From Scatomonas sp963930955 (GTDB lineage Bacteria; Bacillota; Clostridia; Lachnospirales; Lachnospiraceae): DNA of 64,000 nucleotides. Shown in pieces: positions 45,474 to 53,699 of this stretch (positions are counted from its first letter, which is position 1; every line of letters begins with the position of its first letter). Below the pieces are notes generated by a model. The model was not told the DNA's origin, made no database searches, and saw only the letters and a program-made list of their open reading frames with translations. Made by a program: the position numbers and the translations under genes. The DNA is taken from the NCBI GenBank assembly GCA_963930955.1, contig OZ006967.1:2170001-2234000 (forward strand). The letters are read 5' to 3'.

Positions 45474-45520
45474 AAAAATCCGGCGCCTGCTCTGATTTCA
45501 GAGCAGGCCGCCGGATTTTT
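45474..45520. terminator. Bidirectional terminator overlapping the aldolase stop
   Basis: Inner stem CCTGCTCTGA/TCAGAGCAGG with a two-base loop and outer ATCCGGCG/CGCCGGAT, flanked by A5 and T5. It serves the convergent genes, and the aldolase stop codon (45498-45500) lies within the stem. Confidence 0.85.
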
Positions 45521-46400
45521 CCCCGAAGGGTGCCACATTTGTCGAGGCATGGCCTTTGCTTGAAAACAGTTCCATTTTTTTCAGACATTCCTGCTTTACC
45601 GCTTCCACAGCGGCCGGAATCAGATCAATGATTCCTTTATCCATAGAGCTGAATTGTCTAAATTCAGCTTCTACCGCAGCGACATTGATATCTGTAAAGA
45701 TATTTACTTTACTGATACCTTCCTGAATCGCCCGCCGAAAATCATTTTCCGTCAGACCGGAGCCCCCATGAAGTACCAGCGGCACATTGACTGTCCGGGC
45801 GATTGTCCTTATTCTTTCGAAATCCAGCTTGGGCGGAAATTTATATGCTCCATGGGCATTTCCCACTGCGATTGCCAGCGCATCTACCTTTGTTTTCTCG
45901 CAGTAGTCTTTGGCAACTTTCGGATCTGTATAAAATCTGGAAGGATCCTCTAAGTGAGAACTTCCCTCTGCTGAGCCTTCATTATCGCCCACATGTCCCA
46001 GCTCGCCTTCAATCGTCGCCCCATAGGAGTGGGCGATTTCTGCCATTTCCCGTACTTTTTCCACATTTGTATCATAAGGATCCGTAGAGCAGTCATACAT
46101 AATAGAACTGAAACCGAGTTCCAGGGCTTTCAGGCAGGTCTCCTTATTCAGGCCATGATCCAGATGAATAACAACTGGAACATTTGCTTTCTTCGCCATG
46201 GGGATCAGATAATAAGAAACCTCTTCCAGCGGCCCATACGGAAGAAGCACTTCCGCAGTTCCCATGATAACAGGCGATTTGGAATACTCTGCCGCCTGAA
46301 TGATTCCCCGCGCCAGTTCCAGATTTACAGCATTAAACAGCCCTACTGCGTATTTATTTCTTTTTGCAGGCAGCAGCACCTCATTTAAATTTACTAACAT
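45498..46400 (-). CDS. Class II fructose/tagatose-bisphosphate aldolase family protein
   Basis: 300 aa zinc-dependent aldolase fold. Zinc ligand segments are visible: VVIHLDHGLN, VGNAHGAYKF and LVLHGGSGLT, plus YDCSTDPYDTN. It cleaves a ketose bisphosphate or phosphate to a triose phosphate. The preceding gene, a PfkB kinase 12 bases upstream, suggests that the pair phosphorylates and cleaves a particular sugar rather than running core glycolysis. The exact sugar cannot be read. Confidence 0.88.
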   Translation of the reverse strand: MLVNLNEVLLPAKRNKYAVGLFNAVNLELARGIIQAAEYSKSPVIMGTAEVLLPYGPLEEVSYYLIPMAKKANVPVVIHLDHGLNKETCLKALELGFSSIMYDCSTDPYDTNVEKVREMAEIAHSYGATIEGELGHVGDNEGSAEGSSHLEDPSRFYTDPKVAKDYCEKTKVDALAIAVGNAHGAYKFPPKLDFERIRTIARTVNVPLVLHGGSGLTENDFRRAIQEGISKVNIFTDINVAAVEAEFRQFSSMDKGIIDLIPAAVEAVKQECLKKMELFSSKGHASTNVAPFGEKSGGLL

Positions 46401-46412
46401 ATCGCATCCCTC

Positions 46413-47534
46413 TTATTCTTTCTTTTTCCAGCCGGCTGCAATTTTTTTCCTCAGCTCATCAAAACTCTTTAAGCCGCTAAGCGCATCATACGCTGCCACG
46501 CAGCATGCGCCTGTAGCCGCCGCCAGCTGTATACTTTCCTGCAGGGAACAGCCTTCCAGCATAGCTGTCAGAAATGCTGCAATGCTGGTATCTCCGGCTC
46601 CCGTTCCTGATCGGACATATTCCGGCACATAGCTTTTTTCAAATCCCTCCTGCCCGGCCCATTCTTCCAGATTCAAATGCAGCCGGGAACTGATATCCGA
46701 CAGAATGTCCGCTGGGGCCGTCCGATAATACAGCCCCGGGGCACCGCATTTAATCATCAGCACTTTGGCACCCATTTCCATACACATATCAGCCAGCGGC
46801 CTGATATCTTCGTCTATTTGCAGAGTTTCTGTCAGCTCCCGGCTCCCTGCTCTCTCCTGCCATTCCTGAAACCGGTCTGGATCCAGCATATAGCATAGTT
46901 CTTCTATGCTGGGAAGGAAAAAATCTACCTGAGGCATTACTTTTTCCAGAATTTTCTTCCATGGAGCGCGTCCTGCTTCCGAAGCCGGATCCACAGCCGC
47001 CATATCCATGGACGTGGCGGCTCCGGCCGCTTTCGCGCGCTTCATAAGCCGCAGAAGCTCTTCTCCTTCCTTCCTATACATACTCTTCATAAGCGGAGGA
47101 TATCCGAAATGAAACAGCGCCGCTTCCTCAAGCGCTTTCTGCGGAATATTTTCTGCATAAAAGCTGTCATTGGCCCCCGGATGGTGCAGAAAAATCCGAT
47201 CAATTCCAGGAACTGCCAGCACCACCGAGTAGGAAGTGGATGCCCCCTTCTCCACCAGCATGGAATCCTGAGCTCCATACCGGGCAAGCACATTCCGGAC
47301 CATTGTTCCAAACGCATCGTCTCCGATCTTTCCCATCAGTGAAACATCCGCTCCCAGAAGTTTCATGCCCAGTCCGGTATTTGCCACGGAACCGCCTGTA
47401 TGCACATCCGCTTCATTCATTTGAACAAGTTTTCCAGGCTTCAGAACGTCACTGAGCTGTTCTGCCTTTTCCCCTGGAAAGACAGGGGTTATATCCAGGC
47501 AGATGTGTCCGGCTGCAATTACTTTTTTACTCAT
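46413..47534 (-). CDS. PfkB-family carbohydrate kinase
   Basis: 373 aa ribokinase-like fold. N-terminal VIAAGHICLDITPVFPGE and HTGGSVANTGLGMKLLGADV bind sugar; C-terminal SGTGAGDTSIAAFL carries the catalytic Asp, with Ser where Phe is usual in GAGDxF. AGGTG six bases ahead selects ATG 47534 over an in-frame GTG nine bases earlier. Its start overlaps the stop of the UvrA remnant (ATGA). It acts with the downstream aldolase. Confidence 0.88.
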   Translation of the reverse strand: MSKKVIAAGHICLDITPVFPGEKAEQLSDVLKPGKLVQMNEADVHTGGSVANTGLGMKLLGADVSLMGKIGDDAFGTMVRNVLARYGAQDSMLVEKGASTSYSVVLAVPGIDRIFLHHPGANDSFYAENIPQKALEEAALFHFGYPPLMKSMYRKEGEELLRLMKRAKAAGAATSMDMAAVDPASEAGRAPWKKILEKVMPQVDFFLPSIEELCYMLDPDRFQEWQERAGSRELTETLQIDEDIRPLADMCMEMGAKVLMIKCGAPGLYYRTAPADILSDISSRLHLNLEEWAGQEGFEKSYVPEYVRSGTGAGDTSIAAFLTAMLEGCSLQESIQLAAATGACCVAAYDALSGLKSFDELRKKIAAGWKKKE

Positions 47535-47680
47535 TTTCTGCACCTGCTTTCCATATGAAAACAGGATTTCTCCGACCCGGACACGCCTGCGATTCCCACG
47601 ATTTTATGCAGGGGGATATCCACATCGATATTTTCCAGATTGTGGACTCTGGCCCCACGGATTTTCACCTGATCGATCAT
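47531..47680 (-). pseudogene. UvrA-like N-terminal remnant coupled to the PfkB gene
   Basis: 49 codons, with ATG 47680 preceded by CAGGAG. MIDQVKIRGARVHNLENIDV and DIPLHKIVGIAGVSGS match the beginning of UvrA-type ABC ATPases. The Walker A that should read GVSGSGKS reads GVSGSEKS (residues 32-39), and the frame ends nine codons later. Full UvrA paralogues exceed 700 residues, so this is a stump. Its TGA overlaps the ATG of the kinase gene. Confidence 0.8.
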
Positions 47681-47701
47681 ACCGCATTCTCCTGTTTTTT
47701 T

Positions 47702-48355
47702 CTAAAACTCTTTTTTCTTTACGATTGCCATACTGATCCCCATGCTCAGCAGCCACAGCAAAGCGGATCCTCCCAGGGCTGCCGCTATCAAGGTTCCCAG
47801 ATCCGGCGCAGGCAGGCCATCCAGCAATTCTCCCAGGTCCACCCCCATCTTCTCCGCGATCTTGTTTCCGGCCATCCCCGCCACGAAGATCAGGCCGAAA
47901 GCCCCGAGAATGGCGATCCTGCCCCGCTCGCTGCCGAACTTCAGGTCAAAGGGAATGACCAGAGCCGGAAGCAGCAGTACCAGAGGCAGCAGGGCAAGAG
48001 AAGTCATCAGCACATCCAGGGGAATTTCTGCCTGCCTGTAAAGGTTTACCCCCAGAACAAACAAGACGGAAAGGATCCAGCCTGCAAGGCCCAGGAGCAG
48101 GCCGAACACATATTTTTCCGCCGCGTAAGCGCCGCGGCTTACGGGCAGGCTGAAGAGGAAGGCATTTCCATTGTCCAGTTCATCGTAGCTGATGGAGCTG
48201 AGGCTGAACAGAGCGGCCACCAGGGACAAAAATCCCACGGCGAACATGGTCTCGCCTGAAAAAAGAGAAACCCCCGCGGCAATGGCCGCCATGGCAAGAA
48301 AGAAGGTTTTCTGCCCTGCGATCAGCCGAAAATCCTTTACCAGTAAACCCTTCAT
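47702..48355 (-). CDS. ABC-2 type transporter permease
   Basis: 217 aa with about six hydrophobic helices (for example FFLAMAAIAAGVSLF, LGLAGWILSVLFVLGV, ALLPLVLLLPALVIP) and the LLVKDFRLI start usual for ABC-2 permeases of the YtrA-linked group. It overlaps the ATPase gene by four bases and makes with it a small exporter under the GntR regulator. Substrate unknown. Confidence 0.85.
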   Translation of the reverse strand: MKGLLVKDFRLIAGQKTFFLAMAAIAAGVSLFSGETMFAVGFLSLVAALFSLSSISYDELDNGNAFLFSLPVSRGAYAAEKYVFGLLLGLAGWILSVLFVLGVNLYRQAEIPLDVLMTSLALLPLVLLLPALVIPFDLKFGSERGRIAILGAFGLIFVAGMAGNKIAEKMGVDLGELLDGLPAPDLGTLIAAALGGSALLWLLSMGISMAIVKKKEF

Positions 48356-49203
48356 ACCTTTTCCCCCTTTACCATCATGGTGACCACCTCATCAATGGTT
48401 CCCTTCTCCACCGTAATTCTCGGATAATTTTCCAGATAAAACTGTTTCTGGTCCGTCAGACAGCTGAAGCCGTAGCTTTCCCGGCGGATCCGCAGCAGAT
48501 ACTGCTTTTCCATCTTCCGGTACTGTTCCTGATCCAGTTTCAGAAGAGCGTACTCGCTGAGCAAAACGTCTGTCTCCTCATGCAGGAGGATGTTTCCTTC
48601 ATGGATCAGATACAGGTCGTCGCAGAGATGTTCCAGATCCTGTGAAATATGGGAACTGATCAGGATCGATCTTTTCTCATCTTTCTCCATAAATTCCCGC
48701 AGCAGATCCAGCAGTTCCTCCCGGGCCACCACGTCCAGCCCCGCGGCCGGCTCGTCCAGGATCAGCAGCCTGGCGTCGTGGGAAACCGCTGCCAGCACTT
48801 TCAGCTTCGCCTTCATGCCGGTGGAGAACTCTTTGATCCTTTTGTCCAGGGGCAGCTGAAATCTCTCCGCCCGCTCCATAAAAAAGTCCTGGTCAAAACT
48901 CCTGTACATATGTTTCAGGATCTTCCTCACATCCCGGACCGTAAGATACCCGCTGAAGCCGGAATCCGAGAGAACGACCCCCAGATCCTCCTGGTCCCCG
49001 GCGGTAAAGTCCCTGCGGTTTTTTCCCAGAAGCGTGATCTCTCCGCTGTCCGGATAGATCAGCCCCAAAACCGCCTTAAACGCAGTGCTCTTCCCCGCTC
49101 CGTTCTGGCCGATGAGACCCGTAATACAGCCGGGACGCACCTCCATGGAACAGTCCAGCAAAAAACTCCCGTACTGCTTCTTCAGATGCTCAATCTTTAA
49201 CAT
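48352..49203 (-). CDS. ABC transporter ATP-binding protein
   Basis: 283 aa. Walker A GQNGAGKSTAFKAVL, signature EFSTGMKAKL and Walker B LLILDEPAAGLD are present; a 60-residue C-terminal extension is typical of this export group. It lies six bases after gntR and overlaps the permease by four bases, forming a GntR-ATPase-permease module like ytrAB. Confidence 0.9.
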   Translation of the reverse strand: MLKIEHLKKQYGSFLLDCSMEVRPGCITGLIGQNGAGKSTAFKAVLGLIYPDSGEITLLGKNRRDFTAGDQEDLGVVLSDSGFSGYLTVRDVRKILKHMYRSFDQDFFMERAERFQLPLDKRIKEFSTGMKAKLKVLAAVSHDARLLILDEPAAGLDVVAREELLDLLREFMEKDEKRSILISSHISQDLEHLCDDLYLIHEGNILLHEETDVLLSEYALLKLDQEQYRKMEKQYLLRIRRESYGFSCLTDQKQFYLENYPRITVEKGTIDEVVTMMVKGEKV

Positions 49204-49209
49204 TCTTTT

Positions 49210-49581
49210 TTAACCCTCCAGAATCAATGCAAACAGGCTTCGGATCTCCTCATCGCTGATCCCGTACCGGCGGCCCTTCTGAATGGCCTGCTCCAGATCG
49301 GCCTCCAGTTCCTTTCTCTGCTCTTCCAGCAGAAGTTCCCGGTTGGCCGCTGCCACATAGGTGCCCTTGCCGTGTACCGTAACCGTAAATCCCTGGCCCT
49401 CCAGACTGTCATAGGCCTTTTTGACGGTCAGCGCGCTGATCTTCAGTTCTCGGGACAGGGACCTTACAGAAGGCAGAATATCATTCTCCTTCAGCTCTCC
49501 CCTGCGGATGAGCGACTTGATCTGATCCACGATCTGTTCATAAATCGGAATCATGCAGGAATTGTTGATTATGATCTTCAT
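49210..49581 (-). CDS. GntR-family regulator, YtrA type
   Basis: 123 aa: N-terminal winged helix (IYEQIVDQIKSLIRRGELKE, then SVRSLSRELKISALTVKKAY) and the short C-terminal dimerisation helix region of the YtrA subfamily. It probably represses its own operon through the inverted repeat at 49648-49696 that surrounds the promoter. A palindromic element lies in its mRNA leader. Confidence 0.9.
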   Translation of the reverse strand: MKIIINNSCMIPIYEQIVDQIKSLIRRGELKENDILPSVRSLSRELKISALTVKKAYDSLEGQGFTVTVHGKGTYVAAANRELLLEEQRKELEADLEQAIQKGRRYGISDEEIRSLFALILEG

Positions 49582-49604
49582 ACGTATGATTTCCTCCCTA
49601 GGGC

Positions 49605-49645
49605 AGCGTCAGGGTACAAGGGTCAATACGCTGTACCCTGACGCT
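49605..49645. repeat. Palindromic element copy 6 in the gntR leader
   Basis: AGCGTCAGGGTACA (49605-49618) and TGTACCCTGACGCT (49632-49645) are exact complements. Compared with other copies, T to G in one arm (GGGTACA for GTGTACA, at the eighth or ninth base) is matched by the complementary change in the other. It lies between the promoter and the gntR start, so it is transcribed. Confidence 0.9.
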
Positions 49646-49647
49646 AT

Positions 49648-49696
49648 AAACAGTATATAACAGCATTGAACTGTTGTCAAGTGTTATATACTGTTT
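49648..49696 (-). promoter_or_regulatory. gntR promoter flanked by an inverted repeat operator
   Basis: On the minus strand TTGACA (49675-49680), 17-base spacer, TATACT (49652-49657). AAACAGTATATAACA (49648-49662) and its exact complement (49682-49696) flank the core with a 19-base spacer. Layout matches autoregulation by a YtrA-type GntR protein. Confidence 0.75.
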
Positions 49697-49802
49697 ATTC
49701 TCATAGTTTTCTCTTGCAAAGAAGTGTCTCCGCCTGTATCCTGAAAGTAGGATCTCTGGTATCTATAAAAGCACAGAAGAACCCGAAAGGAGAAGAACCT
49801 CT

Positions 49803-50273
49803 ATGCGATTATTATTTAAACAGCGCTTTTTCTCATGGTTTGACAGCTATGACATCTACGATGAAGAGGAAAATACGATCTATACCGTAAAGGGGCAGCT
49901 TTCCTGGGGGCACTGCCTGAAGATCTTTGATCCCATGGGAAATGAGATCGGCACTGTCCGGGAAAAAATACTGACCTTTCTGCCGAAATTCGAACTGTAT
50001 CTGGGCGATCAGTACATAGGCTGTATCAGCAAAGAATTCACCCTTTTCAAACCCCGGTACAACATTGACTGCAATGGCTGGGAGGTGGAGGGAAACTTTC
50101 TGGAATGGGATTACTCCATTGTGGACGCTTCCGGAACTCCCGTGGCTGTTATTTCCAAAGAGATCTTTCACTGGACAGACACCTACGTGATCGAGGTATA
50201 CCGGCCGGAGGACGCTCTTTGCGCCCTTATGCTGGCGCTGGCCATTGACGCGGAAAAATGTTCCAGAGATTAA
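49803..50273 (+). CDS. LURP-one-related (YxjI-like) protein
   Basis: 156 aa beta-rich protein of the LURP-one/tubby-like fold, recognised from the regular pattern DSYDIYDEEENTIYTVKGQL, KIFDPMGNEIGTVREK and SIVDASGTPVAVISKEIFHW. AAGGAGAAG precedes the ATG. No membrane segment; function of bacterial members is not defined. It stands alone between the gntR operon and the convergent fic gene. Confidence 0.8.
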   Translation: MRLLFKQRFFSWFDSYDIYDEEENTIYTVKGQLSWGHCLKIFDPMGNEIGTVREKILTFLPKFELYLGDQYIGCISKEFTLFKPRYNIDCNGWEVEGNFLEWDYSIVDASGTPVAVISKEIFHWTDTYVIEVYRPEDALCALMLALAIDAEKCSRD

Positions 50274-50303
50274 GAATGACGGATCCGCTTTCCGCATAGA
50301 AAA

Positions 50304-50340
50304 GGGACGCATCCGCTTTTGGACGCGTCCTGCTGTTTCT
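50304..50340 (+). terminator. Stem-loop after the LURP-one-like gene
   Basis: GGACGC (50305-50310) pairs with GCGTCC (50325-50330), extended by one pair, followed by TGCTGTTTCT. A moderate terminator between convergent genes. Confidence 0.55.
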
Positions 50341-50351
50341 GTGATTCTTAT

Positions 50352-51164
50352 TCATCTGTTTTGCAAATGTTTTATTTCTTTTTTCTGTTTCTCCCGGTCT
50401 TTGGAAAGTTTCAATGCCAGGCTGCGGACCCTCTCAAAAGATTCCAGTTCGCTTTTTAACAAAACATAGACCATTTCCGATAAATCTTCCCGTTTGTCAT
50501 ACCGTCTGAATGCTTCCCGGTACTTTCCGGTAGGCGGGATTGAGACGGGCAGGAACCCATGATTGATCAGCTGCTGATTCACGATCATCCTCCCGGTCCT
50601 GCCATTCCCATCGGAAAATGGATGAATCCGTTCAAACCGGATATGACTGGCCGCAATTTTTTCAAAAGTCTCTTTCACTGTCTCCGCCTCGATGTTCGCT
50701 TCCCTGATCCAGTTTTTCATATGTGCTGGAACGTCCTTCGGATCCGGCGGGTAGTATACCGCTTCCGACAGATTTCCAATATACACGGAGTTCTCTCTGT
50801 ACTCGCTCTGCATATACCGGATGTAGCCGTTTGCCTTCTTGATCCACGCTTCATCAATGGATGTCTTCGCAAAAGGAATTAGCATATTCTGGATAGCATG
50901 GTAAGCATTTTTTGCATCTGTATATTCGGAATAAGTATGATTCGACTTTACTTCATCATAATCGATTACCGCAATCGTTTCTTCCAACGACAGGGTGTTC
51001 CCTTCGATTGCATTTGTACTCCATGAAAATCTCTTGGCAAAGTCTTCTGTAAAAGGCTGACAGATCAACGGATTTTTCATGTACTGAAAAATTTCGGCTT
51101 TTTCTTTTTCAATCTGTAAGATTCTGCTTTCGTTGTCAAATAATGGCATGCTATCTGTCTCCAT
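50352..51164 (-). CDS. Fic-domain AMP/NMP transferase with N-terminal inhibitory motif
   Basis: 270 aa from ATG 51164, chosen for AAGGG eight bases upstream over a longer frame with a basic, poorly structured N-terminus. The catalytic motif HPFSDGNGRTGR (residues 181-192) is perfect, with His181. The inhibitory motif TNAIEG (residues 50-55, Glu54) lies N-terminal, the class II arrangement. Fic proteins modify protein hydroxyls with AMP or other nucleotides. No antitoxin gene is adjacent, in keeping with self-inhibition. Confidence 0.9.
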   Translation of the reverse strand: METDSMPLFDNESRILQIEKEKAEIFQYMKNPLICQPFTEDFAKRFSWSTNAIEGNTLSLEETIAVIDYDEVKSNHTYSEYTDAKNAYHAIQNMLIPFAKTSIDEAWIKKANGYIRYMQSEYRENSVYIGNLSEAVYYPPDPKDVPAHMKNWIREANIEAETVKETFEKIAASHIRFERIHPFSDGNGRTGRMIVNQQLINHGFLPVSIPPTGKYREAFRRYDKREDLSEMVYVLLKSELESFERVRSLALKLSKDREKQKKEIKHLQNR

Positions 51165-51328
51165 GCGTAAGCCCTTCTCAATAGGTAGGCAATATTCTAC
51201 GCTTTTACAAGCACCCCGTCGCCTACGGAAGCTAAACATACAAGTTCATGATATTCTAGCCGTCATGACCGACGAGCGTCTTAACTCACTTTTATTATAA
51301 GTAATAGAAAAGAAATTAGCAAGAGGTT

Positions 51329-52687
51329 TTACGGCCTTTCAGAAAGACTGTGTTTTTTTCTCCTATACAGCAGCAACCCTATGATCAGCCCCGCCAGAGC
51401 CGGGCAGACCCATCCGAATCCCTGCTGCATCAACGGCAGGATCTCTGCTGCCTGATCCAGAAAACCATTCAGATGCAGGAAATTTCTGGTCCCCTCCGGC
51501 AGGGCGCGGAGCAGATCCAGCACGGCGGCAGCGGAGGTAAAGCCTATGGTCCAGCGAAGGACCGTTGGGTCATGGCGGAAAAACTTCCCGCACAGGGTCA
51601 GAAGGATCAATACGATGGCCAGGGGATACAGGAACATCAGCACCGGCATGGAATAGGCGATAATAGCGTCCAGACCCAGGTTTGCGATCAAAAAGGAAAG
51701 CGCGCAGAAAGCCACAGCCCAGAATCCATAGGAGGGACCTTTGGGAAAGATCCTCACAAAGGTCTCCCCGCAGCTGGTGATCAGTCCCACCGCCGTTTTC
51801 AGACAGGCTACCGTCACTGTTCCCGCCAGGATCAGGGCTCCCGCCCTGCCGAAGTAATGCTCCGCGATCTGGGCCAGAACCTCTCCTCCGTTGCTGGAGG
51901 CTTCAAAAATCCCCCGGCTCTGAGCTCCGATCAGGGTCACCAGCACATAGATTAGGGCCATGAGCAGGGAACTGAAGAGCCCGGCCCGCACCGTCTGTTT
52001 GGCTACTTCTCCCGGTTCCTTTACCCCGAGATTCCGGATCGCGTTGACCACAATGATGCCGAAAGCCAGGCCTGCCAGGGCATCCATGGTGTTATAGCCC
52101 TCCAGAAGGCCGGTGGAAAAAGCGGCGCTTTCATAGGCGCCTGCAGGCGCAAGGTCCATGGGATTCCCCATAGGGCTTATGAGCGCCCGGATCACCAGAA
52201 TGCCCAGCAGGCACAGGAACAGAGGGTTCAGGATCTTCCCGATCCAGGTCAGGATCTGTCCGGGCCGCAGGGAAAAGAACAGGACCGCCGCGAAAAATGC
52301 CAGGGAAAAAACAGCCAGAACCAGGGTCTGATCCGCTTCCGGCAGGATCCGCTGGATCCCCACAGTATAGGAAACCGTGGCGCATCTTGGAATAGCAAAA
52401 AACGGCCCGATGGTCAGATAAAGGGCCAGCGTAAAAAACAGCCCGTATTTTCTCCCCACACCTGCGGACAATTCCAGAAGGCCCTCTTTTCGGCTGATGC
52501 CAAGGGCGGCCACTCCCAGAAGGGGCAGGCCCACCCCGGTAATCAGAAACCCTATGGAAGCCGTCCACAGATGGCTGCCGGAAAGCTGTCCCATGGAGGC
52601 GGGAAAGATCAGATTTCCCGCCCCGAAAAACATACCGAACAGCATACTGGCTACAAACAGTGTTTCTTTTAAACTTAATTTTTTCAT
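51329..52687 (-). CDS. brnQ: Branched-chain amino acid:cation symporter
   Basis: 452 aa membrane protein of the LIVCS family with about 12 helices (ETLFVASMLFGMFFGAGNLI at the N-terminus, AALGISRKEGLLELSAGVG, IPRCATVSYTVGI). AGGGAT six to seven bases ahead fixes ATG 52687, ten bases after the kinase stop. It imports leucine, isoleucine and valine with sodium or protons. The position suggests co-transcription with the two-component system. Confidence 0.92.
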   Translation of the reverse strand: MKKLSLKETLFVASMLFGMFFGAGNLIFPASMGQLSGSHLWTASIGFLITGVGLPLLGVAALGISRKEGLLELSAGVGRKYGLFFTLALYLTIGPFFAIPRCATVSYTVGIQRILPEADQTLVLAVFSLAFFAAVLFFSLRPGQILTWIGKILNPLFLCLLGILVIRALISPMGNPMDLAPAGAYESAAFSTGLLEGYNTMDALAGLAFGIIVVNAIRNLGVKEPGEVAKQTVRAGLFSSLLMALIYVLVTLIGAQSRGIFEASSNGGEVLAQIAEHYFGRAGALILAGTVTVACLKTAVGLITSCGETFVRIFPKGPSYGFWAVAFCALSFLIANLGLDAIIAYSMPVLMFLYPLAIVLILLTLCGKFFRHDPTVLRWTIGFTSAAAVLDLLRALPEGTRNFLHLNGFLDQAAEILPLMQQGFGWVCPALAGLIIGLLLYRRKKHSLSERP

Positions 52688-52697
52688 AGCTTCATCC

Positions 52698-53687
52698 CTA
52701 TTCCGTTTCCAGTTTTTTCCTGCCAAGCTCCAGCCGGATTACCGTACCCTTCTCCGGATCTGACGCCGCCTGGATCCCGTGTCCCAGATTTTCGCAGATC
52801 CTCCGGCAGAGATACAGGCCAAGACCGCTGGCTTTTTTATCCTTCCGTCCGTTATATCCCGTATATCCCTTTTCAAAAATCCGGGGAAGATCCTCCGGAG
52901 CGATGCCTATGCCCGTATCACGGATGGCTAAAAGTCTGGAACCTTCCATGGAGATCGTCACGGTTCCGCCCTTCTTTGTATATTTCAAAGCATTGGAAAT
53001 CACCTGCTCCAGAACAAAAAGCAGCCACTTTTCATCGGTGAGCACCCGGCAGGCCGCCGGCCTGTAATCCAGGCGGATCTTTTTGCGGATAAACTGAGTG
53101 GAAAACCGGCGGACCGCCTGCCGCAGAATAGAATCCAGGTCATATTCCTGCAGCACGTAATCTGTATTCTCCCCCTCCAGCCGCAGCACAGCCAGAGCCA
53201 TCTCCACATACTGCTCAATCCGCAGGACTTCCTCCTGGATCTCCCGGCTTTCTTCCGTATCCTCCCCGGAAAGCTTCAGACGCATGGCCGCAATGGGGGT
53301 CTTGATCTGATGGGCCCAGATCGTATAAGAATCTGTCAGCTCCGAATACCGTTCCTGAAACTGTTCCTCCAGATCCCTTCTCTCTTCCAGAAGGATACGG
53401 ATCAGCCCCTGGTACTCTTCTTCCGGCAGCCCTTCCGGCTCCGGCAGATCTATGTCTGCGCCGGAAAATCCCCGGATCTGCTGAAGCTGCAGGCATTTTC
53501 TCCGAAACCGCAGATAACTCAGAAGAAACAGCAGCACGCCTGCCGTTCCCGTCAGGGCTGTGCCGTAGGCCACAGCCCCCAAGGGCAGCTGATAGAGCGC
53601 GAAAAGGATAAAAAAGACAGCACAGAATACTGCCCACAGGCAGGCAGTTCCTCTGTGCTGTTTCAGATACGCCTTCAGAAAACCCAT
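52698..53687 (-). CDS. Sensor histidine kinase, BceS-like (intramembrane sensing)
   Basis: 329 aa with two adjacent membrane helices (residues about 16-33 and 40-60) and no extracellular domain, the plan of BceS-type kinases. H-box His126 in WAHQIKTPIAAMRL, N-box EQVISNALKYT, G boxes DTGIGI and ASGLGLYLC are intact. It follows the response regulator by 12 bases. BceS kinases normally work with a BceAB ABC transporter; none is nearby. Confidence 0.9.
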   Translation of the reverse strand: MGFLKAYLKQHRGTACLWAVFCAVFFILFALYQLPLGAVAYGTALTGTAGVLLFLLSYLRFRRKCLQLQQIRGFSGADIDLPEPEGLPEEEYQGLIRILLEERRDLEEQFQERYSELTDSYTIWAHQIKTPIAAMRLKLSGEDTEESREIQEEVLRIEQYVEMALAVLRLEGENTDYVLQEYDLDSILRQAVRRFSTQFIRKKIRLDYRPAACRVLTDEKWLLFVLEQVISNALKYTKKGGTVTISMEGSRLLAIRDTGIGIAPEDLPRIFEKGYTGYNGRKDKKASGLGLYLCRRICENLGHGIQAASDPEKGTVIRLELGRKKLETE

Positions 53688-53699
53688 TTCCTTCCTCCG

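Noticed and set aside
8443..49645. Palindromic elements as a CRISPR array
   Set aside because: Copies are kilobases apart, are hairpins with variable centres and have no regular spacers or cas genes.
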